The position numbers and the translations under genes are program-made. A stretch of 61,739 bases of DNA from assembly GCA_034687125.1 (NCBI GenBank), contig JAQGBZ010000363.1:1-61739 (forward strand), read 5' to 3'. Position 1 is the first letter of the stretch. Each line of letters begins with the position of its first letter. The notes under the pieces were generated by a model. That model made no database searches. It was not told the DNA's origin and was given only the letters and a program-made list of their open reading frames with translations. The DNA is from Neelides folsomi. Taxonomy: Eukaryota > Arthropoda > Collembola > Neelipleona > Neelidae. Below, piece by piece: positions 1 to 10,325 of the stretch.

Positions 1-2602
1 GGAAAAAGTCGAGTGGGGTAAGATCCGGAGAGCGGGGTGGCCATGTATTTTTCTTAAACTTATGATTGATTTAAAAAAGGACGTTAACTCTTAGACACGT
101 TGTATACGTAGTTTCTAATATAATAGATGTACAATATTGTAAGTATATTGGAATACAGCTAAATGTATTATATATGTAATATCATAGCTTGTGTAATATA
201 TTACTTATAAATAAGAATTACAGATGCATTTAATAGAGTTTTTTTTAAGAACTTGAGTTTCTTCGAGTTGTATTGAACTAATGGTGAAACGTAAAAGAGA
301 ACTTCTGTACCTTAAATATAAAATCCTTTTCGATTCCATTAAGGACATAGGCAAGAGGATCGTTTGGCAAAGAAATTCCAAATCCAATCGAGTCAGTATG
401 AATCCGGGAACTACGACCCTTTCCACTTTCTCATTTTAATGATCTTATCTCTCTATCTCAAGTAGACTCGACGAATTCTCAAGTGCCTATATTATATGCC
501 ATCTAATAGGAGTCTGACATAAATATGAAATAAGGGGAATATCGCAGACTGCACATCCAAGACGTGCTTAAGGAAGGTTTACATAAATTCGCTCACGTCC
601 TACCATTTTCTGATTGGAAGCGGCCAGAAGACTATTAAAGTCTATATAACAATCAACTATTCAATTTATATCAAATGAATTGAAGGAGAAAATGATAGCT
701 GAAATAATTCCTTTCTTGTCGTGTATTTAGAAGGAGCTGAAACACAGAATTGGAATAATCCTTTCTCACAGTCAAATTCCGAATAATGAGTTTTGCAAAT
801 TACATCAAAAGCATTAAAAACAGTATACCAATGTAGTATGAATTATAATTGTGCTAGGCTCTTGATAATAAATTTGCAAGTATGCAATTGGAATTTTAGA
901 GCTTGAATGCTGAAATTGAGAATGTCAAAATGCCATTCATTTCAATTTCAGCCAAAGGGAGAATGAAACTTTATTGATAAATATTTTCACATTGAAGGAT
1001 GTAACATTTGCTAATAGGTAAACATAGTTGATGACGTTTGGTTGACAATGGGCTTCATTTAATCCAATTAAGCCTCTGTATAAATGTAAGAAAATTATTA
1101 TTAAGGTACGATTGAATTTAGAAAGAAGGGTAAAAGTTTGAGTTGTTTTATTAGTGTGACTACTCACCTTGGCCTGATTACGGCAAAGGAAATCATAATT
1201 TATGAAATGGATGGAGAAAACAATTTTAGATGGCTTTAAAGACCCTGGAGTAAAATCAATCATTCGATCAATTTTCTGTGTATTCAAAAGGTATGCCCAA
1301 ATTCTCCAGGGGGGCTTTCAATTGAGAAATGAGATTCCTGACTGATATTTATTGAGTTTCCTAAGAACACATACAGTGAGGTTGAGGCAGTCTTCCAAAA
1401 CCCGCAAAACCATTTATCGTTCAATATGCGCATAAAGGTTTAATAAACGCCTCCTGCTTCAAAAAAGAAAATTAGATACACTACTATACCTTTGTATTGA
1501 AGGCATACCTATACGTATGTGTGTATTTAAATCTTAACCCAATCTTTGGAAATCTAACCATACCTTAATCTGTATTTATCCTTTTAAATCCATTTATCTT
1601 GAAGTTTCTTAAATGTCACTGTAAGAGTATTATACTACCTTTACTGACTTTTTGTTTAGGTTAATAGAATTTACCATATAATGAATATTTATTTAATCTC
1701 TGAGTAATATAAAATTTCGTGCATTGTTGATTATGCTGATTCTTACACATTATTGATAAGACTTTGACAAATCAAAAAGAGGACTACATACATACATAAT
1801 TTAAAATCCATTAATAATAAAAATGGAAAGAACATTAAGGACACAAATACTTATACATTTTATCATTGAATGTATCTTGATGTGAATTGGTTAAGTACTA
1901 CTATTACCTAATCACATTTAATGTTTGTAGTAGATATTTCTTCATTTAAGATCGTAAATATTTAATGATCAATTTGTATACAACAAAGCACAGAAATTTC
2001 CCTATTATTTGTACAGTAGTAATACTAAATTTAAACATTTCCTCAAACCTTTAGTTGATATAAACATACTTATTTAAATGGTTTGTATTGAATTCTATAA
2101 TGAAAACAGATTGCGCACTAATCCAATTGTCGATTAAAAATTGAATAAATACCAACATCCAATTAATAAGATTAAAATTAAATGGAATTTTTAATAGTTT
2201 TGTATTATCGATTCTTTTTTGGTATTTTTTGAAATGCACAAAAGGAGCTTTATCATGAATTTGTAATATTATAATGTACTTGTGTTTAAATAATCATAAA
2301 CAAAATCGCAATTTTACGCCTATTGTTTTGTGTCATAATTGATTGCGGGCTACTGAATGTTGATAAAAACGTCTACAAATTTATATCTGTATATAATTAA
2401 GGTAATCATGCGATTTTTTTAAATTGACAATTTAAAAAATTACATTGAGAAAGCAAATTACATTGAGTTCTCTCGCCTTATCGTCTCGTCTTGCCTTGTA
2501 AACCTTTACTTAAAAACCAAAATAGCAATTGTAAAAAATTTAAAAAAATTATAAAATTCTTGATAATCATAATGCTGATCAAAGTTTCAATGAATGTTAT
2601 AG
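1..2602. other. Gene-free flank (no supportable gene)
   Basis: I find no protein with recognisable similarity here. Short open stretches on the minus strand at 205-426 and 937-1287 have no convincing splice context or domain, although the latter ends at a good donor (AAG then gtgagt, minus strand, near 1165). The first 50 bases are much richer in G than what follows and could be the tail of a terminal exon on the plus strand, but too little is visible to call it. The rest is AT-rich with no repeat I could define. Confidence 0.4.
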
Positions 2603-5382
2603 ATCAATTGGGATTCAAGTGACACTTTGTCATTGTGAATGTCATAATTTCGAGCCAATCGAGTCTGATGGAATCTCGAAGAATTCCCCATGTTCTTTCA
2701 CTCCTACTGAGGCAATAAAGAGCACAGAATGCGGGAATAATAAAGAAGATAAGGTTCTGAAGAAGCGTCTCTCCGCCCGCATCTCTCTTCCCTCACAGTC
2801 TGAAATGGAGGGAAATAACAAAGCGGAGAAGGGGAGTCCGGCGGAAACGTCCCATCTCCTTTGCTCTTCCGAGACCTCGTCTTGCTCCTCTCCCCCGGCC
2901 GACGGGTCGAAGCCGAAGAGGTCGAGTTCAACTTCCGAGTCAATCCTTCGGCGGGAAGTTTCTTCCCACTCTTCATCATATCACTTCAAAAAGAAGTACA
3001 ACTTCCGGTCCGACTCTGTTTTCTCAGATGTGATGCCAATGAGTTCCTCGGCGACGACTCAAATACAAGAGGAAGCTTCCGGCAATAAAGCCACTGGTGA
3101 GTAAAATAACACCGTTACATGCTCAACATACTTAATATAGAATTTATTATTATTTATTAAGATTAATTTATTCATGTATTTTCTTATTTATTTTCCTTTT
3201 CTTCATTCAATTCATTTGTTCTTGAAAAAATGAGTCAGATGTGATGTGAAGACAGATGAATGAATGAGACGTGAGTTAATGTCCCATGTTTTTATGTTGA
3301 AACTAAATGACCTTATTAATGTCATTCTCATCCCTTCCTTTCACCCTTTCCTCTTCTTGTCTCTGGTGACAAATTCCTCTTAGCCTCGAGCCTCTTTTCA
3401 TCTCCCATCACCAATGGCATGATAAGACGAGCAGAGTGAGGATGGGAGTAAAGAGATCAATAAAATATCTTTCTGGTTCGTTTGCTCTCATGGACCATCA
3501 GCGTAGGTAGCTGAAAGACACACAAAAATACAAAATACACCGCGTATGAGGCAAAAGAGAAAAAATCTGAGACTTTCCCCAAACTCCTCGTTGCTCTTCG
3601 TCTCAAACTTCTCATCTTCCCTCGTGAGATTTTGATATAAAAGGGAAAAGAAAAAAATTCTAAGTAGAGAGATACATAAAATCAACAAGGGATTTGATCC
3701 TGTCTGAGCGAATGAGAGCGAGCAAATTTAGATGTTGACTTTTCCCCACCTTCTCCTTTACTTAACTTTATAAGTCTTTTCGCTTTTACGCCACAGGAAA
3801 GCAAAATATATAAAAAAGTAAATCATTTTCTACCCTCTGGACTCCTCAAGGCATCACTTTTATCCTCACGAACATGTTTGCGTTTATCTGCACAACTGTA
3901 TTATCAATATATTACAATAAACTAATTTAGGTAATATGACTTTTATTTACTTTAATCGACTCTTTTTGTATTACAAAGAGAGAATTTAATTTACTTTAAT
4001 CTTATAGAACTATTGCTAGCTTCTTTTCGTACAAGCACATCTAAACAAATTGTTTGTTTACGTAATATTTTATTTTGTGACGTAATATGTCTTCAATGTA
4101 GTAAATACGCAGAATCTTACAGATACTTAATACATAAATAATGATTGTATTTCTCTTCTTTTCCATATTATGTCTTCTACTAAATGCTAAGTCAGTAGCA
4201 TGAAATTTTAGCTATAAGCTATAAGATTATTCTAAACATTGGTCAGTTCAATAAATACCTGTATATAGTTATGTAAGGCATATGAAATGAAAGTGTACGT
4301 GATATGAATACCAGTATATGTAGCAAAATATGTATATTATAAAAAACATATATACCTACAGAAAGTACAAGTATTCTATAACTTTTGCTTGTTCATGAGG
4401 AATTCTTTTTAATGCATCCATATAAGAAATTGTGATGTCGAAGGAAAAAAGGTAAAGTTGTGTATAATAATATGTGCCAATAAGATATAAAGATATCGAG
4501 ACGACCAAAGTAGTTAAGTTATAGTTATAAACCTTTTTTCCGCGACGACCATAAACTAATGGATTTTACTTAAACTCCTCCTCAAGATTAATATCCTTAA
4601 TGGAAGCAAACAAATCCAAGAGGAAGGAAAGAAAGGATCCCTTCCTTTTCCTCTCGAAGAATCACTGTGTCTTTGCTCTTTCATTTGTAACCTATCAAAA
4701 GAAGATGGATCTTTGGACGGATATCTCAGGAATCTCGAAATCCTAATGAATGACTCTTTCAAATGACTAATGATCCCAAGGCGTAGGTTAAAAACAAGTT
4801 AAGACCTCCTTCGCCGATTTAAACCGACGCGAGGGAACGGAGAGGAGGATGAGAACACATTCCCTTTTTTCCTCAATCCATTGAGAATCCTTATCCCGAG
4901 CTTCTAAGCCATTACTATATTACAAAAAGGTTCAACTATGTATGTAATAGTACACAACTCTTTTCGTTATATAACATTTTCTTATCCTTCCAATAGGGGA
5001 TTCGGTGCCAAGGGAGAAGTCTGGCTCGCTTTCATCTCTCAAACCACGAGAGTCCAAATGGGTCTACCTGAGGAGAAAACTCACCAAGGAAAAGGTGAAC
5101 CCAAAGAAAGCTCCACCAGAGGTGAAACAAAGTTCAAGCTCCAACTCTCAAGGTGGTAAGAAAGAGCAAGAAGGTTTGTTGGAGAAAAGGAGTCTTCTAC
5201 AACGAGCAAAAACTCTTTCCATTCTTCCCGTCAACCGCTCCAAAGATGCGAGGAAAGAATCAAAAGAAGAAAAAGAAGAAGCAAAGAAAATGAAAGAACC
5301 TCCAGAGTTATTTAATGTCGGTGGTGAAATGAATATGATTCCTCTAGAGATGCTCATTGACATCAATGATTTGAAGCAGTGA
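2603..5382 (+). CDS. Unrecognised Ser/Lys-rich protein, 2 exons visible, 5' incomplete
   Basis: I do not recognise the family. The last two exons are well defined: one ending at 3096 (ACT G, then gtgagt) and one at 4997-5382, joined in frame across a 1.9 kb intron, giving at least 287 residues and a TGA stop. The 5' exon is open from about 2544 with no in-frame ATG before its middle. It therefore probably begins at an acceptor (candidates at 2602 or 2618), with the initiator in an upstream exon I could not find. The visible protein is low in hydrophobic residues. It has a Ser-rich stretch with basic clusters (KPKRSSSTSES, YHFKKKYNF), then a Lys-rich region (KWVYLRRKLTKEKVNPKK), a charged helix-like segment (KESKEEKEEAKKMKE) and a more hydrophobic C-terminus ending MLIDINDLKQ. 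This resembles a disordered regulatory or scaffold protein. No catalytic motif or membrane segment is visible. Third-position G/C and the clean splice make it credible as a gene. Confidence 0.6.
3097..4996 (+). other. 1.9 kb intron of the Ser/Lys-rich gene
   Basis: The donor gtgagt at 3097 and the acceptor ccttccaatag ending at 4996 define it. The interior has several pyrimidine-rich stretches with short shadow open frames at 3488-3688 and 4556-4762. None has a domain or splice context, so I see no exon. An alternative exon cannot be excluded. Confidence 0.5.
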
Positions 5383-6160
5383 ATGTTCACACAATCAGAG
5401 GGAAAATTGTCATAAAAACACCTTGAATTGTATCCTGGTGCATTTAAATTATAAAATAATACACGTGCAGTAAGTACAAGTACTTGCATTTGTTAACGAA
5501 ACTCCCAAAGGTTCAATGATCCAATTAAGTGATATGCGTGCAGTGGTTGGAAAAAGTTAACTCAACTTTCCCCTCAAGAAAATCAAACAGATATGATTTT
5601 ATCACTTCAAGACCCGACAGACCTAAAATAAAAAATTATAGCATAGGGAAAGAACATGAAACAACGTTCTTAATAGAAGTTTATATACATAATATATAAA
5701 TAATATATTGGCGTTAGGTGCAGAGCAGTTTGTAATTCAACAATATATCTTATGTAGGCTACAAAGCTCCAAGAACGCCGACAATGATCTAGCTCTATAT
5801 TAACCATAGAAAAAATAGTATGAGTCGTAAAGGGTCATAAGTACTTATATCTAATGATAATAAGAAAAGATTGGTAAGAAAATTCTTTGCGCACCCCATT
5901 CTTTATCATATAAGCTGCTCTTCCGTCTTTTCCCCAACATCCTCCGTATTGATACGCTACACATACAAATAGACGAGTTGGTGGATAAAGACGACGCGAG
6001 AAGACTTGAAAAAAGTGTAAATGTACCTGCTAATAAAAAGTAGAATTGTCGTTATAATCATGACCATATAAATACCTATTTATGAGTATTGTTCTTACAA
6101 TAGGGTAGATAGGACAAAGTGAAGGGATTCACATTAAATTCTAAAACTTACATTACTAGA
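5383..6160. other. Intergenic, nothing recognised
   Basis: This is the AT-rich 3' flank of the Ser/Lys-rich gene. I found no coding frame, RNA gene or repeat. Confidence 0.4.
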
Positions 6161-6165
6161 GATGC

Positions 6166-6412
6166 CGTTTGAGAAGTACATAGTACATGAGTACATAGCA
6201 ATAATCAGTCTAAATAATGCCAGTACATAGGAGTACATAAGAGTACATAAATTCAAATTTATCACTCTTCTATGTACTATGCACTCGTTTATGTACTTGT
6301 CTATGTACTCGTGGATGTTCATATATGGTATGTACTCATGTACTGAGTAAATATCCATGTACTATGTACTCAGTACATAGTACATGAGTACGTACTCGAG
6401 TACATACGGCTT
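6166..6412. repeat. GTACAT-motif cluster in both orientations
   Basis: Within about 250 bp the hexamer GTACAT, or its complement ATGTAC, occurs more than fifteen times, often as AGTACATAG or TATGTACTC. The left half (6170-6245) carries mostly AGTACAT and the middle to right half (6270-6370) mostly ATGTACT, so the block can fold back on itself. The spacing is irregular, so this is not a simple microsatellite. It sits 260 bp left of the Mutator-like element but outside its target duplications. Confidence 0.6.
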
Positions 6413-6661
6413 CTTTATACATTACTATTCAACAATATGGAAGATTTCAAGTAAACTCTCAAGAGTGTATTTAGTGATTTCAAGATACATAACTTATGCT
6501 GGAATTTAATTCATACAGATTTTTAAAGGTCTTTGGAATTGCATTACAATTCCCATTATGAGTCGATTGTGATTAGGTATTTACGAAATGCCCTGGAAGT
6601 GTTTTAGTGCTTTAAATACAGTTGAGAAAAGTTTGTGTTGTGACTCAACTATCATTAGGAG

Positions 6662-6671
6662 CCACACGCGC
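6662..6671 (+). repeat. Left 10-bp target site duplication
   Basis: The sequence is CCACACGCGC, an unusually GC-rich decamer for this locus. It is repeated identically in direct orientation at 7762-7771 just outside the right inverted end. Confidence 0.7.
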
Positions 6672-7019
6672 GAGAGTCTAAAATGCTAGCGTAATGCATA
6701 ATAGGGTAAATACAAAATGGCGTAATATTAATGTCATATGTAAATAATGGGGTAATGTTAATATAGCTTAAGTATTTAATAGCGTAATATTAATATAGCT
6801 TATGTATTAAATGGCGTAAGTATTTAATAGTTTTGAACTTTAATAGCGTAAATATTCACTGTATATTGATTGTCTATTTAATAAAATAAATTAATTTAGT
6901 TATATATACTTAAATTATAATTAGTAGGTATATAATATATTCTGTATAAAATATACTATTCAAGTCGAAAAATGGATCATCATCAAACGGTTCATTTTCA
7001 TCATCCGATTCAGGTTGAC

Positions 7020-7190
7020 GTGGCAAGTCTAGGTAAAAGGTAAATGCTTAATTATACATATTTTATATATACTATATTCATATATAAATGTAATACTATT
7101 AATAATTAAGATCGGATCTTCATTTTCCACAAATTCATTGTCTGAATCCTCCGATTCAGATATGTCGTAATTCACAAGCTTCAAAGACAT
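7020..7190 (-). other. Short acidic open frame inside the transposon (possible captured exon)
   Basis: From an ATG at 7190 on the minus strand the frame encodes an acidic stretch beginning MSLKLVNYDISESEDSDN. Beyond an AT-rich gap, a second acidic stretch (ESDDENEPFDDDPFF) follows a good acceptor (ttttacctag, ending near 7036). I see no consensus donor after the first stretch, so the pair cannot be joined with confidence. It may be a captured host exon, a relic of an element-encoded protein, or chance. No family is recognised. Confidence 0.2.
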
Positions 7191-7407
7191 TCTCACTTAA
7201 TTTTGGAATCTTATGATGAAATATTCCTCAATTATTAAATAAATGAATTATTATTGCTCATATTATATTAAACATACCTTAATCATATTCAACAAGCAGT
7301 CTCGATCGACTAACAATTGTAAATTGAGTAATAACGAAGATATCGAACTTTTCTCAATCTATTGGTATGAACGTATTCCCAATCCATGTTTTTAAAGTGT
7401 TTATTAA

Positions 7408-7560
7408 TGGTATCAACTCGTTACCATCCCATAAATTGGTACCATTTTGATTGGTAAAACATTATTACCACCCCATAGAGTTCATAGATTTATAATTGGT
7501 AATACTGCGATACCAGCCCATAAAAATAACGGTTTCTAAGGTGGTAACACTGCTATACCG
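7408..7560. repeat. Array of four GGTA...TACC hairpin units
   Basis: Four similar units, about 45 bp apart, each contain GGTA, a short spacer and TACC, and three are followed by CCCATA: at about 7409-7434, 7453-7477, 7498-7522 and 7542-7559. Each unit can form a small stem. They occupy the right half of the transposon interior, just inside its right inverted end. Confidence 0.55.
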
Positions 7561-7761
7561 GATATCTAGAAAGGGTTAAATACTTACGCGATATTAATAT
7601 TATGCCATTAAATACTTACGCTATATTAATATTAAGCTATTAAATATTTAAGCTATATTAAAATTGCCCCATTATTTACTTAAGACATATTAATATTACG
7701 CCTAGACAATTACGCCATTTTGTATTTACCCTATTATGTATTACGCTAACGTTTTATGCTC

Positions 7762-7771
7762 CCACACGCGC
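7762..7771 (+). repeat. Right 10-bp target site duplication
   Basis: CCACACGCGC, identical to 6662-6671 and in the same orientation. Together they delimit the inserted element. Confidence 0.7.
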
Positions 7772-8236
7772 TCTTCATTTCAGAACCGGAGAACCTTACA
7801 TATTTAATCCTTTCATATCATTATTTCTCCTCTTCGATAGGAGAGTTATTAAATTAAATATTACTAACCTTTAAGTATACCATAATAGGTATGTAGTATC
7901 ACTTCTACTTTAAAAACGATTGCGCCTTAGAATAATTTTACTTTCTGTGAAAATAATTAATCAATATGCGTGAATGAGAGTGAGTATGTAAATAAACCAA
8001 ACAAAAAAGTTTATATTGTATGAATATTTTAGCTTAAAAATTTCGATTAGAGATTAAACAAATACAAGTACTTTTAAATTAATTATACTATCAATTTAAA
8101 CATGATTTAGAATAGTCTTATTTATTCAGTTTTTAATATAACTGTATAACATAATTTTTAAATTAAAATCTAAAATACCTAATTGTAAGTAGCATACTTA
8201 CTTATTATACTTATTACTTATAAAATACGTAGAGTA

Positions 8237-8313
8237 CAGCGTGTTTCAGCTCGATGTCCCGCCTTTTATAACTAAATAGATCATAAGGCGGGACATTGAG
8301 CTGAAACACGCTG
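8237..8313. mobile_element. 77-bp palindromic TA-flanked miniature element
   Basis: The two arms begin CAGCGTGTTTCAGCTC and are inverted copies over about 30 bp, with one G/A difference that would be a G-U pair in RNA, around a central loop of about 17 bp. The outer bases are CAG...CTG and a TA lies immediately outside on both sides. That is the expected target duplication of Tc1/mariner-type elements. It is too small to encode anything. As RNA it would be an almost perfect hairpin, so a small-RNA precursor is an alternative reading. Confidence 0.6.
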
Positions 8314-8319
8314 TACTTA

Positions 8320-10325
8320 TACCATAAGTAGATTCTAGATTACAATTTCCTGAAAGCGTTAAACAGTATTTACTAAACTCTCATTATAATAAAGTTTATT
8401 TTTCTAAAAGAGCTTATATAATCTGGAGTATTAAACTCTATAATGTAATAGCATATAGGTAAAATATAAATAAGTACAATTTACATTATTTAATATGATA
8501 ATTTGAACCAATTTGAACTATTGTATGATAGGCATATTATAAAAGCATGACGGTATGATGTATAACTGAAAAAAATTATTTCATTCATGGTAAATAAAAT
8601 TGTTAGATAAAAAAACTCTGATTCTTGTCTGCTAAAATAGAATCTTTATAGTCAGATTTAAACAAAATTGTTGTTTTGTAATTGAAATTATTTTACAATT
8701 GCAGTGTACCTAAAATCCTAAAATACAGAATAAATTATATGTTGTTACTATTTATAAAATGCGCTAATGACTAATTAAATACATTAAAACAAAAATATTG
8801 CGATATATTAATCAATCTTATGATAAACATAGCAGATGTGTATTTATAAACACCTATAAAATATACGGTATTATTAAATATGTTTCTTTAAATATTAAAC
8901 ACTAGGTTAAAGATGGTTTACCAAATATTGAATGAGAATGTAAAATGTAATTTTACTAAATAATAAAATGAGTCTTGAATAGTAATATTATTTATTATTC
9001 TACATTTTAGTTGTGAAAATAGAGTAATGTATTGAAATATTTGATAAAATATGTTATATAATACCTATAGGTATACTAATATAATTCTTTTGATAATGCA
9101 TTATTACATGTATATATCAAAGTTAAGCGTTGTAGTACATTGTACAATTCTGTAATACATGAATGAAATAAGGTAGGATATTCCGATATTGTATACACAA
9201 ATTGTAATAAGTTAACTTTTATCATAATATCTAAACATTAAATGGCATTGATATATTTATTTCATCAAAGATTAAAGCGATATTGTTTACATCTTTCATT
9301 AAGAATTACGAAAATTGGTAAAGTGTGTATTATAAATATAAATGTTAAATTCTCAATATAAATAGTATTATATTATATTAAAGAATAGATGAATTGATAC
9401 AATATTAAAAAGAGATTACTACTCTTGAGTCAAGATTTAATCTCATTTTACTGCATATAAATAATAATACAAACAGTCAGTCATAATATTAATAAAAATC
9501 CTTCAATTTCAAATATAAATTGAAAATATTTCTCACATCACGAAGTTCAATTTATTGCAAAATGAATCTATCCTGTCATGTGCACTTAACTTAAATGTTG
9601 TTCCTGACATTACAATTAAAGAAATGTATCAAATGAGTAACTTTACCACGTTTTGCTGTATACTCATGATATACTTGATACTTTCTTCAATACGCTAGAT
9701 TGGACAATTTAATAATACTTAACTAATAATGTAATATAAATATACATATATCAATAATGCATTTAAGGTACAAAATAAGCTTTTCTTTCGCTCATCTAAA
9801 CAATGAATCAAATAAAAGGACTACAATTCCAAAAACTGTTCATTCCTGACTAATGCAGATTTTCCCGATCCTTTCAGTTAAAGTAATTGTAAGTTAGGCA
9901 CCCTGTAACGACTAAGTTCTGCTTGAAGTGCTTTATAAATATGCCATTAAGATAACTTTCACACCATTAAAATATTTTAACCACAAATTATTTGATACAT
10001 AAATTAACTTTTAGTTACAGATTATAAATAAAATATTACACTAAAATTATAAGGATTATGTACAGAACCATTGAGAAGATTCAATTTTATTAATAAGTCT
10101 TTTGAACAAAAGCACATACAGAAAAATGTAATTTTAAAATCACTAGTCTATAAATAATAAGCATCAATTTTAAACTTAAACATTCAAATATTTCTAAATT
10201 GTAAAGTAACATATATGAGTAATTTCAAATCAAACGAAAGAATTCAAGAAATAATACATTCAAAAGAGATGAAAGGAATAAAAAGAAATATTTATAAATT
10301 ACATTTAATGTAAATGTCAAGTTGT
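8320..10325. other. AT-rich intergenic DNA, nothing recognised
   Basis: About 2 kb of extreme AT content, with no coding frame over 60 codons and no repeat I could define. Its right part is probably the 3' flank of the HMGB gene. Confidence 0.4.
10086..10091 (-). terminator. Putative polyadenylation signal of the HMGB gene
   Basis: Canonical AATAAA on the minus strand, about 235 nt downstream of the HMGB stop codon. Positional inference only. AAUAAA-like hexamers are frequent by chance in this AT-rich DNA. Confidence 0.3.

Larger units (their letters stand above)
6672..7761. mobile_element. Mutator-like (MULE-type) non-autonomous DNA transposon, 1,090 bp
   Basis: The two ends are inverted copies of each other for roughly 190 bp. 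The left end begins GAGAGTCTAAAATGCTAGCG and the complement of the right end begins GAGCATAAAACGTTAGCG. Both then continue through a shared block (TAATAGGGTAAATACAAAATGGCG) and several copies of a GCGTAATATTAATATAGC-type unit. A perfect 10-bp direct repeat flanks the element. Long terminal inverted repeats with 9-10 bp duplications are the hallmark of the Mutator superfamily, and hAT or P elements (8 bp) fit less well. No transposase frame is present, so any mobility would depend on an enzyme supplied elsewhere. The interior holds a short acidic open frame on the minus strand and a set of hairpin units, described separately. Superfamily assignment is inference from structure only. Confidence 0.7.

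Noticed and set aside
1..50. G-rich start of the window as a terminal coding exon
   Set aside because: Too short to establish a frame, and two frames stop within about 100 bases. Not enough evidence to call it.
2704..2979. Minus-strand and second plus-strand frames across the Ser/Lys-rich exon
   Set aside because: They are shadows of the real frame. The latter is supported by an in-frame GT-AG junction to the next exon.
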